From Enterococcus villorum (lineage in GTDB: Bacteria > Bacillota > Bacilli > Lactobacillales > Enterococcaceae): a DNA stretch of 64,000 nucleotides. A program made the position numbers and the translations under genes. Each line of letters starts with the position of its first letter. Within the stretch, counting starts at the first letter, position 1. This document shows positions 18,068 through 27,535 of this stretch, piece after piece. The stretch is taken from contig NZ_BJWF01000006.1 in the NCBI RefSeq assembly GCF_007990225.1, forward strand, positions 23,771 to 87,770, written 5' to 3'. The notes under the pieces were generated by a model. It was not told the DNA's origin. It ran no database searches and saw only the letters and a list, made by a program, of their open reading frames with translations.

Positions 18068-18844
18068 TTATCCTAAGGGGTTGTAATTGACGTCAGCAGC
18101 TTCACCTAAGAGTTCCCAAGTTCTCTCAGCAGAATGATAAACTAACGTACCAATTGCTTCTTCTTCCAGATATCTTGTTCCCTTTAGCTTCCAAATATAA
18201 TCTTCGATGACATAGATAGGAATGTGGTAGTCGTTATCAATCAAACCACCTTGTTCAAAAGAAAAAATAATTCCTTCTTGCATTAAGTTACGCATATTTT
18301 TCAGTAATTCCACACTGATTTTTTCGACAGGAATGTCTCGTTTAAAAAATGATTTTTTTTCGTTAACTTTTTTTGACAAAATTGCACTTAGTTTATTAGC
18401 AAAGATGCGATAAAATTCATCTAAATAACGATAATAGATACGTTCTAGTTGGTCATTAAGGTCAAAATAAACAAAATTATTTTGTAATTTATAGAAAAAT
18501 GGCGAATGAAGATGAGTTTTCATGTGACCAAAATAAAGCAATTCAGAAATTTCCAAAGGCGTTAATTCTTTTAGCATTGTTAAATCATTAAAGTCAATCC
18601 ATTTTAAATCACCAACTTGACTTTTATTGCGTGCAGAAGAAAAAAAGCGTTGGATGTTTTCTGTCCCACGAATGACTTTTAAACCGGTGTGTGATTCATA
18701 ATCTCCAGCACTTGCTGAAGGATCTAGTAACAACAAATTTTGTGGGAAATGCACGATGCTGTTAGAAAAATCACTAATAGTCAGTCCCTTGGTCACAACT
18801 GCATTACTTGTAGTATCAATATGTACATAAACTGACTCAGCCAT
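18068..18844 (-). CDS. Conserved hypothetical protein
   Basis: I do not recognise this 258-aa protein. It has no signal peptide or transmembrane segment and is rich in aromatic and charged residues. The middle third (FYKLQNNFVYFDLNDQ, then YRYLDEFYRIFANKL) is predicted helical, followed by a lysine-rich stretch (KKVNEKKSFFKR). ATG 18844 is chosen over the adjacent ATG 18847 for better spacing from GGAGGAG. It is convergent with thiT and divergent from the patatin-like gene. Codon use is like its neighbours, so it is probably a resident chromosomal gene. Confidence 0.8.
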   Translation of the reverse strand: MAESVYVHIDTTSNAVVTKGLTISDFSNSIVHFPQNLLLLDPSASAGDYESHTGLKVIRGTENIQRFFSSARNKSQVGDLKWIDFNDLTMLKELTPLEISELLYFGHMKTHLHSPFFYKLQNNFVYFDLNDQLERIYYRYLDEFYRIFANKLSAILSKKVNEKKSFFKRDIPVEKISVELLKNMRNLMQEGIIFSFEQGGLIDNDYHIPIYVIEDYIWKLKGTRYLEEEAIGTLVYHSAERTWELLGEAADVNYNPLG

Positions 18845-19080
18845 CATGCTCCTCCTTTTGTTTTTATCACTTTCATTTTACAACATTTATTACAAAAAAG
18901 CTTGTTTCTTTTATTTTAAAATTCCATTACAAAAACACGGCTTTACTGAGAAATAGATGAATAGTTAATCTTTGTGTTTAAGGGGCATTGCTCGCTCCCA
19001 TCCTATTAGCTAAACCAGATGATAAATTCGTTTTAGTTCCCAATAAAACATAGTATACTTTAAATGAAAGCTTAGTTCTA

Positions 19081-19108
19081 TTACATTTGGGTAAGTACTT
19101 GTTATAAT
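19081..19108 (+). promoter_or_regulatory. Promoter of the patatin-like gene
   Basis: TTACAT (19081-19086), 16 bases, TATAAT (19103-19108). The expected start point falls at the AAAGGAG ribosome binding site, giving an almost leaderless message with the ATG at 19124. Confidence 0.6.
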
Positions 19109-19123
19109 AAAAAGGAGAAAGCA

Positions 19124-20842
19124 ATGTATATTCAACAGGTATACGGCTCAGAAAAAGCTATACATCACCGTGCCCTTCGAGAGTCTAAACAAATTTTACC
19201 GTTTTACTCGTCTCATCAAAAAAGCCGGGGAGAATTTTGGCAATCGGTGAAGAAAAATGAAGCTTGGCAAATCGTGAACAAAAAACGAACGATGTATATT
19301 GTAGCTGAACGTACAAAAGAACAATTGGTTATCAAAAATCTACTAGTAAAGGGCAAGTTGCCCAGTTGGACTTCATTTTTTAAGGACATAGAGTGGTGTG
19401 CTCGTTTTTTCTTTAAAAAAATTTGTTTTCTTCAATTTAGTGATTCGCTACATATGCAGTGGATCTCTCTTTTGTCTCGTTATGGATATATGCAAGACAA
19501 CACTTTAAGGATCCAACATGGGTGGCAAAAAAAAGTGGCATATCATATGGCGTTAGTTTTAGGTGGTGGTGGCGCACATGGCGCTTATCAAATTGGTGTT
19601 TGGAAAGCATTAAAAGAAAAAAGTATTTGTTTTGACATACTCACTGGAACCTCAGTTGGGGCTTTAAATGGGGCATTGATTTTACAAGACGATTTGCCTC
19701 AAGCTATTTCTTTATGGCAAACATTATCAACAAACCAAGTATTACAGCTTTCAGAAGTTGACTTATCAGAAGACCTTAGAAAACGATTTATCCAAGAAAC
19801 ACGTTTAATGACAAGATCAGCCATTACTGAAGGTGGCGCATCAATTGCACCTTTAGAAAAATTACTCAAAAGAAAGTTGGATCCCCATAAAGTTCTAAAG
19901 GTGAAACATCCGCGCTTATTTACAATTTCAACACGGCTTCCAGATTTTACGGAAATTGTTACGCCCATTCAACAACTACCAGCAGATGAAATAGCTGATT
20001 GGATTCTTGCTTCTGCTTCTTTTTATCCAGCCATGGCCTATCGACAAATTAAAGGGACAAAGTACATTGACGGTGGTTATCGTAACAACTTGCCTGTGGA
20101 TGTAGCGATTCAAGAAGGAGCAACCGAGTGTTTCGTCGTAGATGTGTACGGCCCGGGAATAAATAAGCGAATGACTTTACCAGAAGAAGTTGTTCAGTGG
20201 TCTTGCCAATCTGCTTGGTCGCTAGGTAGTTTTTTGATTTTTGATTGTCAGCGGAATCAATTTAACATTCAATTAGGATATTTAGAAGCCAAAAAAAGCT
20301 TAGGTGACTACGAGGGGCATTGGTATACATTTTATTCCACGAAGGATGCGACAATTTATTGGCGAAAATTCTTGAAGTATCTATTAAACGAACTTCGTTT
20401 AGATTTATCTTTTATTTATGATCTGAAATTTTTGCAATCCTTGCGTAATATATATAAAGACAGGGTGGTAATTGAAACATGTGGGGTGGCAATGCTAGAA
20501 TTATTAGCAAAACGAAAGTTGGTTTTACCGAATAAAGTCTATCATGTCCATGAAATGATTGAAAAAATCTGTAAAAGTAAAATGTGGATAGAAACGAATG
20601 AAAGCATCCGAGAAATTGGGCAATTAAATAATGACGAATGGCGAAGACTACAAAAATATCGAAAAAAACAAAAAAATGACCAGAAAAAATTTATAGAAAT
20701 TGTTTCTTTAATCAAACAAAGTAAACAAGAAAAATTACAAGCACAAATTCGCACGCAGCCGTTTGAGTCGTTATTAAACCTATATTTATATTATCTAAAG
20801 GAGGAACAAATATGGCACAAGAATTTTCATATGAAATCATAG
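19124..20842 (+). CDS. Patatin-like phospholipase family protein
   Basis: A predicted serine acyl hydrolase with a Ser-Asp dyad. The patatin core starts about residue 142: oxyanion loop [12 protein letters not shown], nucleophile elbow GTSVG with S177, and DGG with D316. It carries an extra N-terminal region of about 140 aa, absent from minimal bacterial patatins, and a basic helical tail of about 120 aa (many Lys near [12 protein letters not shown]) that could bind membranes or nucleic acid. There is no signal peptide, so it is probably cytoplasmic or membrane-associated. The substrate is unknown. Its end overlaps the small YdbC-like gene by 31 bases, suggesting one transcript. Confidence 0.88.
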   Translation: MYIQQVYGSEKAIHHRALRESKQILPFYSSHQKSRGEFWQSVKKNEAWQIVNKKRTMYIVAERTKEQLVIKNLLVKGKLPSWTSFFKDIEWCARFFFKKICFLQFSDSLHMQWISLLSRYGYMQDNTLRIQHGWQKKVAYHMALVLGGGGAHGAYQIGVWKALKEKSICFDILTGTSVGALNGALILQDDLPQAISLWQTLSTNQVLQLSEVDLSEDLRKRFIQETRLMTRSAITEGGASIAPLEKLLKRKLDPHKVLKVKHPRLFTISTRLPDFTEIVTPIQQLPADEIADWILASASFYPAMAYRQIKGTKYIDGGYRNNLPVDVAIQEGATECFVVDVYGPGINKRMTLPEEVVQWSCQSAWSLGSFLIFDCQRNQFNIQLGYLEAKKSLGDYEGHWYTFYSTKDATIYWRKFLKYLLNELRLDLSFIYDLKFLQSLRNIYKDRVVIETCGVAMLELLAKRKLVLPNKVYHVHEMIEKICKSKMWIETNESIREIGQLNNDEWRRLQKYRKKQKNDQKKFIEIVSLIKQSKQEKLQAQIRTQPFESLLNLYLYYLKEEQIWHKNFHMKS

Positions 20843-21030
20843 AAGAGATTGCTGTTTTATCCGAAAACAACAAAGGTTGGAAAAAAGAATTAAATTTAGT
20901 TAGTTGGAACGGACGTCCACCTAAATTTGATCTGCGTGATTGGGCGCCTGACCATGAAAAAATGGGCAAAGGATTGACGCTTACGAATGAAGAATTTGAA
21001 GCGTTACAAAAAGCAATCGAAAATATGTAA
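20812..21030 (+). CDS. PC4/YdbC-like single-stranded DNA-binding protein
   Basis: A 72-aa protein of the YdbC/PC4 type: a short beta-rich N-terminus, then [22 protein letters not shown] and a C-terminal helix ([15 protein letters not shown]). It closely resembles the lactococcal YdbC that binds single-stranded DNA as a dimer, from memory of that sequence. AAAGGAGG lies within the end of the patatin-like gene, 7 bases before ATG 20812, so translation is probably coupled. It precedes yicC by 18 bases. Confidence 0.85.
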   Translation: MAQEFSYEIIEEIAVLSENNKGWKKELNLVSWNGRPPKFDLRDWAPDHEKMGKGLTLTNEEFEALQKAIENM

Positions 21031-21048
21031 CAGAAAGGACCCTGTTGA

Positions 21049-21939
21049 ATGAAAAGTATGACTGGTTTTGGCAAAGCCACCCGCGAAACGCAGGAATACC
21101 AATTGGAAGTTGAGATTAAAAGCGTCAATCAACGCTTTTTAGATGTACAGATACGTAGCCCCAAAGTATTAAATTTTCTTGAAAATGAAATCCGCCAGTT
21201 CATCAAACAACATTTAAGTCGTGGTCGAATAGAGGTTTTTATCAATCTCACGCAGATAGGAAAAAATCATAAGCAACTTTTTATTGATTGGCCGTTGATT
21301 GATAAATTGGTTTGCGAACTAACCGAAGGAATCGCACAATGTTACGGAAAAGACACACAATTAGATATTGGCCGACTGTATGAATTATTAACGACGAATG
21401 AATCTTTTGTTATCATTGAAGAAAAAGTAGACAATGATACGAACGAATTGGCTGAACTCGTCCTTTATACAGTTCATGAGGCACTTGCAGAAATTGAAAA
21501 CAGTCGTCAAAAAGAAGGGACTGCATTAGCTTCTATTCTCAAGAAAAAAAGCAATGAATTGAAAGAAGTGTTGGCACAATTACAACAGTTTGTTGATTTG
21601 TATGAACAAGAATATCAAGAGAAATATCGAAAGAAATTAGAAGATTTTCTAGGAACTTCCGTTGATCAACAAAGGCTCCTAACAGAATTAGCTATCTTAT
21701 TAGAACGAGGAGATATTCATGAAGAACTAGACCGCTTAGTCATTCATACTCAACAACTTGATGAACTGCTCTTAGCGAAACAGCCAGTGGGTAGAGAACT
21801 TGACTTTTTGATTCAAGAAATGAATCGAGAAATCAACACGATTGGTTCCAAGTCAAGTGCAATTGAAATTAAAAATCAAGTCATCCAATTAAAAACAATT
21901 TTAGAAAAAATTCGCGAACAAATCCAAAATATTGAATAG
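21049..21939 (+). CDS. YicC/YloC family endoribonuclease
   Basis: It has the conserved start MKSMTGFGKA and the C-terminal DUF1732 end (LDFLIQEMNREINTIGSKS), with a long helical middle. The family (E. coli YicC, Bacillus YloC) has been shown to act as an endoribonuclease affecting RNA turnover. The 296-aa length is normal. As in Bacillus, it lies upstream of gmk-rpoZ-priA. Partner choice and targets cannot be seen from sequence. Confidence 0.93.
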   Translation: MKSMTGFGKATRETQEYQLEVEIKSVNQRFLDVQIRSPKVLNFLENEIRQFIKQHLSRGRIEVFINLTQIGKNHKQLFIDWPLIDKLVCELTEGIAQCYGKDTQLDIGRLYELLTTNESFVIIEEKVDNDTNELAELVLYTVHEALAEIENSRQKEGTALASILKKKSNELKEVLAQLQQFVDLYEQEYQEKYRKKLEDFLGTSVDQQRLLTELAILLERGDIHEELDRLVIHTQQLDELLLAKQPVGRELDFLIQEMNREINTIGSKSSAIEIKNQVIQLKTILEKIREQIQNIE

Positions 21940-21955
21940 CAAGGAGTCGAAAAAA

Positions 21956-22240
21956 ATGAAATATTATGATATTACTTTTCATGAACTAAGCGGTAAAACG
22001 GTCATCAAAAGAAACATCCCGTCAGAAAAAGAAGGGTTTGAAGCGTGGCAAGATGCTTGTGTGATGATTAATGATAAAGAGATCCAACTTTTAGTAAATG
22101 ATGGAACGTATGTTGTGATGAATCGCCAGTTTATCGTAAGAATTGATGCACAAGAAGTAACAGATCCTGCCGAAAAAGCACAATCTCGAAAAGACGAAAT
22201 TATGGGTGTAGTAAATACCTTATCAAACATGGGGTTTTAG
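21956..22240 (+). CDS. Small conserved hypothetical protein in the yicC-gmk interval
   Basis: A 94-aa soluble protein beginning MKYYDITFHELSGKTV and ending VVNTLSNMGF. ATG 21956 is preceded by AAGGAGTCG; the in-frame ATG 21932 overlaps yicC and has no site. Bacillus carries remA (89 aa, biofilm regulator) in this position, but the sequence does not look like RemA. A terminator follows, so it ends the patatin-YdbC-yicC transcription unit. I assign no function. Confidence 0.82.
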   Translation: MKYYDITFHELSGKTVIKRNIPSEKEGFEAWQDACVMINDKEIQLLVNDGTYVVMNRQFIVRIDAQEVTDPAEKAQSRKDEIMGVVNTLSNMGF

Positions 22241-22279
22241 CAAAAAGATACAAAAAATAAATTTAAATAAAGTAACGGT

Positions 22280-22317
22280 AAAGAGAGCGGCAAAATTTTT
22301 TTGCTGCTTTCTTTTTG
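22280..22317 (+). terminator. Terminator after the small hypothetical gene
   Basis: AAAGAGAGCGGCAAAA pairs with TTTTGCTGCTTTCTTT, with a few mismatches, and ends in TTTTT. Confidence 0.75.
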
Positions 22318-22417
22318 TATATGATACTAATTATAATAATTGTCAAAAAATAGTTGAGAAAAGAGATGAGAAATAAAATAAACAACAAAGGATTCTCAAG
22401 CAAGTAGGCATTTTTTT

Positions 22418-22426
22418 TGCTATAAT
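22418..22426 (+). promoter_or_regulatory. gmk-rpoZ promoter, extended -10
   Basis: TGC precedes a perfect TATAAT (22421-22426). No good -35 is seen, which fits an extended -10 promoter. Confidence 0.6.
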
Positions 22427-22493
22427 GAAAGATGCCCTTGAAAGTTGTCGAAAAAAAGTGCAAAATAAACGTTAGTATAAAAAGACTAGTTGA

Positions 22494-23120
<627 letters not shown>

Positions 23121-23124
23121 TCTT

Positions 23125-23430
23125 ATGATGTTAAAACCTTCAATCGACTCATTATTAGATCGAGTAAATTCAAAGTATTCTCTAGTTATTTTAGCAAGCA
23201 AACGAGCGCATGAATTAGATGCTAAGGCACAACCAACATTGGATTCATTTGAATCAGTAAAAAGTGTGGGGCAAGCACTAGAAGAAATTGAAGCAGGAAA
23301 TGTGATCAACGATCCACATCCTGAATTAAAACGGGAACGCTTAAGAATGGAAGAGGAAGAACGTAAAGCAAAAAAAGACCGTGAACAACAAGAATTAGAG
23401 TTACGTATCCGTGAAGAACAAAATCAATAA
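23125..23430 (+). CDS. rpoZ: DNA-directed RNA polymerase omega subunit
   Basis: The small RNA polymerase subunit that aids beta-prime assembly. It begins [20 protein letters not shown] and contains [10 protein letters not shown], the omega signature. The 101 aa end in a charged helix rich in Glu, Lys and Arg. Either adjacent ATG could start. Its SD (AAGGAG) lies in the last codons of gmk. In Bacillus coaBC follows rpoZ; here it is absent and a terminator comes next. Confidence 0.95.
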   Translation: MMLKPSIDSLLDRVNSKYSLVILASKRAHELDAKAQPTLDSFESVKSVGQALEEIEAGNVINDPHPELKRERLRMEEEERKAKKDREQQELELRIREEQNQ

Positions 23431-23450
23431 ACATTTGTCAGATTCTTTGG

Positions 23451-23510
23451 ATAAGCCGAAATTTCCGAAATTTGTATCCGCAAATTTTTGTGAAATTTCG
23501 GCTTATTTTT
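23451..23510 (+). terminator. gmk-rpoZ terminator
   Basis: ATAAGCCGAAATTTC (23451-23465) pairs exactly with GAAATTTCGGCTTAT (23492-23506), with an inner AAATTTG/CAAATTT stem, then TTTTT. The stem base is the same as in the recA terminator. Confidence 0.88.
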
Positions 23511-23687
23511 CGAAAAGTTTCTGGATTTATGCCTATCGGAAATAAAGAGATTTTTCTACGTGACTTTTGTGCCGTTAATTTTTTGTTAGAATTCATCAGA
23601 GAATAAGACAAACAAAGAAATCTCTAGTAAAATAAGCAAAAATGACTTTGTCTATTTATTTAGAAAAAATAAAGGAGGAAGGAAGCC

Positions 23688-26096
23688 ATGTCAGTAATTG
23701 CTGATGTAATCGTAGATGTACCCACTATGCAAACCGATCAACCTTTCACTTATCTGGTTCCTTCTGAATTGGAAACAGCGATACAAATTGGAATGCGAGT
23801 TGAAGTTCCTTTTGGTAATGGTAACCGTCATGTCCAAGGCTTTATCATAAATTTACGAGAAACAGATAGAAATACCTTGAACGAATTAAAATCAATTATT
23901 CAACTATTGGATTTAGCGCCTGTTGTTAATCAAGAATTACTTCGCCTAGCTGATTATATGAAACAAATCACTTATGCGTTTAAGATTACTTGTCTACAAA
24001 CAATGCTCCCAAGTGTCATGAAAGCTGCATATGACAAGCAAATTTATCCATTGACCGATACTGTAGCAATAACCAATCTTTTTAAAGGTCGAAAAGAAAT
24101 TTCTTGGAAAGAAGCACAAGAAGAAGGCGTTTTATCTCAATTGATTCGTTGGCGACAAGAAAAGTTAGTAGATATCAGATACGAAGTCCGCACGAAAAAT
24201 AAAGTTAAAACAATAAGATTAGTTCAAAAGAATTTAAATAAAGTCCAAATTGAGGAAGAATGGAATAAATTAAGGCAAAATGCAAAAAAACAAAAAGAAT
24301 TACTTTTATGTTTAGCTGAGCAAAAAAAAGCTGAACCAGTTTCTTACTACAAAGAAAGAGGAATCAGTTTAGCCACTTTAAATCAAGGAAAAGAAAAAGG
24401 ATGGCTGTCCTTTGTAGAGGTAGAACGGTATCGTGATCCTTATGAAAATCGAATTTTTGAACAAACTAAGGCATTCAAATTAAACGAAGAACAAGAATAT
24501 GCAGTGACGCGGATCATTAAAGCTGGACAAGAAAAAGCGAGTCAAACTTTTTTATTAGAAGGAATTACAGGAAGCGGAAAAACAGAAGTTTATCTTCAAG
24601 CAATTGCTGAAGTATTATCTCAAAATAAAACAGCGATTATGCTAGTTCCAGAAATTGCTTTAACACCGCAAATGGTTGAACGTTTTAAAGGTCGATTTGG
24701 AGAAGCTGTTGCTGTTTTACATAGCGGGCTTTCTCAAGGAGAAAAATACGATGAGTGGCGTAAAATCGAAAGAGAGGAAGCACAAGTTGTTGTTGGTGCG
24801 CGTTCTGCGATTTTCGCACCGTTGACGAATATAGGGTTAATCATCATTGATGAAGAGCATGAATCAAGTTACAAGCAAGATGAAACCCCACGTTACCACG
24901 CAAGAGACTTAGCTATTTGGAGAGGGCAATATCATCATTGTCCAGTAGTATTAGGAAGTGCCACGCCATCACTTGAATCACGAGCCCGGGCACAAAAAGG
25001 CGTTTATGAGTTATTGCGTTTGAATCAACGAGCAAAGTTTTCTGCGCAACTTCCGGCAATTGAAATCGTAGATATGCGGCAGGAATTGCAACAACAAAAT
25101 ACTTCTACTTTTTCAAAACAATTGCAAGAAAAAATACAAGATCGTTTAATAAAAAAAGAACAAACGGTATTGCTACTAAACCGTCGTGGTTATTCTTCTT
25201 TTGTGATGTGTCGAGATTGTGGCTTTGTCCTACCTTGTCCAAACTGTGATATTTCTTTGACTCTTCATATGGATACGCGTTCCATGCGTTGTCATTATTG
25301 TGGGCATGAAGAAGCAATTCCTTATCGTTGTCCAAATTGTGGAGGCAATAAAATCCGTTATTATGGTACGGGGACACAAAAAGTAGAAGAAGAATTAAAA
25401 GACTTTTATCCAGAAGCTCGTATTTTACGTATGGATGTTGATACAACAAGAAAAAAAGGCGCTCATGAACGTATCTTACAACAATTTGGGAAAAAAAAGG
25501 CAGATATCTTATTGGGAACTCAAATGATCGCAAAAGGATTGGATTTTCCAGATGTTACTTTGGTCGGTGTTCTTAATGCTGATACTTCGCTTAATCTTCC
25601 CGATTTTCGATCCAGTGAACATACGTTTCAATTGCTCACGCAGGTCTCTGGTCGTGCTGGACGTGCCGAAAAAGCAGGAGAAGTGATTATTCAAACATTT
25701 AATCCACAACATTATGCGATTGAATTGGCTAAAGAACAAAATTATGAACGTTTTTATCAACAAGAAATGGCTGTTCGTCATCGTAGTGGCTATCCTCCTT
25801 ATTATTTTACCGTAAAGATCACAACGAGCCATCAAGAAGAGCAAGTTGCAGCAAAGAAAATCTTTGAAATTTCCCAGCAGTTAAAAGAAGTGCTGGGAGC
25901 GCAAAGTCTATTGTTAGGGCCAACACCTAGTACAGTGAACCGTATTAAAAATCGCTACCATTATCAACTGATTATTAAGTATAAACAAGAACCTGATTTA
26001 GCCCATATCTTAAAAAATATTTTAGATCAAAGCCAAAAAGATCAGCGACAAGGATTATTTGTGGCCATCGATAATGAACCTTTAAACTTTATTTAA
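23688..26096 (+). CDS. priA: Primosomal protein N', replication restart helicase
   Basis: A superfamily 2 helicase that reloads the replisome at stalled forks. Walker A is GITGSGKTEVYL, Walker B is DEEHESSYKQ, and GSATPSLESRA and QVSGRAGRAEKAG are helicase motifs. Two zinc sites are formed by CRDCG, CPNC, CHYCG and CPNCGG. The N-terminal 3'-DNA-binding domain begins VIADVIVDVPTMQTDQPFTY. At 802 aa it is typical. ATG 23688 follows AAAGGAGGAAGG. First gene of priA-def-fmt-rsmB-prpC-prkC, with very short gaps or overlaps throughout. Confidence 0.97.
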   Translation: MSVIADVIVDVPTMQTDQPFTYLVPSELETAIQIGMRVEVPFGNGNRHVQGFIINLRETDRNTLNELKSIIQLLDLAPVVNQELLRLADYMKQITYAFKITCLQTMLPSVMKAAYDKQIYPLTDTVAITNLFKGRKEISWKEAQEEGVLSQLIRWRQEKLVDIRYEVRTKNKVKTIRLVQKNLNKVQIEEEWNKLRQNAKKQKELLLCLAEQKKAEPVSYYKERGISLATLNQGKEKGWLSFVEVERYRDPYENRIFEQTKAFKLNEEQEYAVTRIIKAGQEKASQTFLLEGITGSGKTEVYLQAIAEVLSQNKTAIMLVPEIALTPQMVERFKGRFGEAVAVLHSGLSQGEKYDEWRKIEREEAQVVVGARSAIFAPLTNIGLIIIDEEHESSYKQDETPRYHARDLAIWRGQYHHCPVVLGSATPSLESRARAQKGVYELLRLNQRAKFSAQLPAIEIVDMRQELQQQNTSTFSKQLQEKIQDRLIKKEQTVLLLNRRGYSSFVMCRDCGFVLPCPNCDISLTLHMDTRSMRCHYCGHEEAIPYRCPNCGGNKIRYYGTGTQKVEEELKDFYPEARILRMDVDTTRKKGAHERILQQFGKKKADILLGTQMIAKGLDFPDVTLVGVLNADTSLNLPDFRSSEHTFQLLTQVSGRAGRAEKAGEVIIQTFNPQHYAIELAKEQNYERFYQQEMAVRHRSGYPPYYFTVKITTSHQEEQVAAKKIFEISQQLKEVLGAQSLLLGPTPSTVNRIKNRYHYQLIIKYKQEPDLAHILKNILDQSQKDQRQGLFVAIDNEPLNFI

Positions 26097-26109
26097 GAAA
26101 GGAAATAAT

Positions 26110-26601
26110 ATGCGTTATCCTATATTGATCCACCCCAATGATAAATTAAAATGTGTTTCTCAACCCATAGACATCATCACTGATGAGACCATTGACTTAC
26201 TAGACAATCTCTATGAAACCATGGTGGCCAATGATGGCATCGGTATTGCTGCACCACAAGTAGGAAAAAACAAACGAATAGCCATCGTTGAAGTTGATGA
26301 AGGGGAAAAATTTGAACTAATCAATCCAGAAATTATTGATGCAAAAGGTGAAGACATTGATGTAGAAGGATGTTTAAGTATTCCTCATGTATATGGAACA
26401 GTCAAGCGATTTGACGAAGTGACAGTTCGCTATTATGATCGTGAAGGAGAAGAAATAGAAGTGACAGCTTTTGGTTACTTGGCTCGAGCATTTCAGCATG
26501 AAATTGACCACTTAAATGGCGTATTATTTGTTGAAAAAATGATTGAGCAAATTCCAGAAGCCGATTTAGAAAATTATATGGAGGAACATCTGAATGACTA
26601 A
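26110..26601 (+). CDS. def: Peptide deformylase
   Basis: It removes the formyl group from nascent N-terminal methionine. The three motifs are GIGIAAPQVG, EGCLSIP (metal-binding Cys) and QHEIDHLNG (HExxH metal site). At 163 aa without the type 2 insert it looks like the shorter form. It overlaps fmt by 8 bases, the usual pairing of deformylase with the formyltransferase that adds the group. Gram-positives often carry a second def; any such copy would be elsewhere. Confidence 0.96.
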   Translation: MRYPILIHPNDKLKCVSQPIDIITDETIDLLDNLYETMVANDGIGIAAPQVGKNKRIAIVEVDEGEKFELINPEIIDAKGEDIDVEGCLSIPHVYGTVKRFDEVTVRYYDREGEEIEVTAFGYLARAFQHEIDHLNGVLFVEKMIEQIPEADLENYMEEHLND

Positions 26602-27535
26602 ATTAGTATTTATGGGAACACCTGCTTTTTCGGTGCCGATCCTTGAGGGCTTATTAGAAGAAGGTTACGAAGTGGTAGCGGTTGTTACTCAACCTGATCG
26701 ACCGGTCGGACGGAAAAAAGTTATTACCCCTTCGCCAGTAAAAGAAGCCGCAGTCAAGCACGAATTACTGGTGTTGCAGCCTGAAAAAATAGCTGGTTCA
26801 GAAGAAATGGAAAAAATCATTGCTTTACAACCAGACGTGATTGTTACAGCAGCCTTTGGACAATTTTTACCAGAAAAATTATTACAAGTACCAACGCATG
26901 GCGCCGTGAATGTCCATGCGTCCTTGCTACCAAAATATCGAGGTGGTGCACCTGTTCATTATGCAATTATTAATGGGGAAAAAGAAACCGGTGTGACAAT
27001 CATGGAAATGATCAAAAAAATGGATGCTGGTGGAATTTATGCCCAAGAGAGCATACCGATTACCAAACAAGACGATGTAGGTAGTATGTTTGAGAAATTA
27101 AGTATTTTAGGTAAACAGTTATTATTAAAAACATTACCTGGTATTTTAAATGGCAACCTTATGCCATATCCGCAAGATGAATCAAAAGTCACTTTTTCAC
27201 CAAATATTACACGTGAACAAGAAGCAATTGATTGGAAGAAAACAGCTGAAGAAGTTGATCATCAAGTACGTGGGATGCGTCCATGGCCAATTGCATTTAC
27301 CACATATGAAAAAACACGTTGGAAACTCTTGGCTGTTGAAGTGTTGGATGAAAAAACAACGGCTGAACCAGGAACCATTATTAAGAAAGATAAGAAAAAT
27401 CTTTGGGTTGCTTGTGGCAATCAAACAGTACTAGCTATCAAAGAATTACAACCAGCAGGCAAAAGCAAGCAAGTCATTAGCGAATTTTTAAATGGTAGTG
27501 GCCAGCAAGTAACGATTGGTCAGCAGGTGAAATAA
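26594..27535 (+). CDS. fmt: Methionyl-tRNA formyltransferase
   Basis: It formylates initiator Met-tRNA with 10-formyl-THF. The N-terminal formyltransferase domain has FMGTPAFSVPIL, VTQPDRPVGRK and the catalytic NVHASLLPKYRGGAPVHYAI (Asn/His), plus MDAGGIYAQ. The C-terminal tRNA-binding domain starts about residue 205. The 313-aa length is normal. The start lies within def and the stop shares a base with the rsmB ATG. Confidence 0.97.
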   Translation: MTKLVFMGTPAFSVPILEGLLEEGYEVVAVVTQPDRPVGRKKVITPSPVKEAAVKHELLVLQPEKIAGSEEMEKIIALQPDVIVTAAFGQFLPEKLLQVPTHGAVNVHASLLPKYRGGAPVHYAIINGEKETGVTIMEMIKKMDAGGIYAQESIPITKQDDVGSMFEKLSILGKQLLLKTLPGILNGNLMPYPQDESKVTFSPNITREQEAIDWKKTAEEVDHQVRGMRPWPIAFTTYEKTRWKLLAVEVLDEKTTAEPGTIIKKDKKNLWVACGNQTVLAIKELQPAGKSKQVISEFLNGSGQQVTIGQQVK

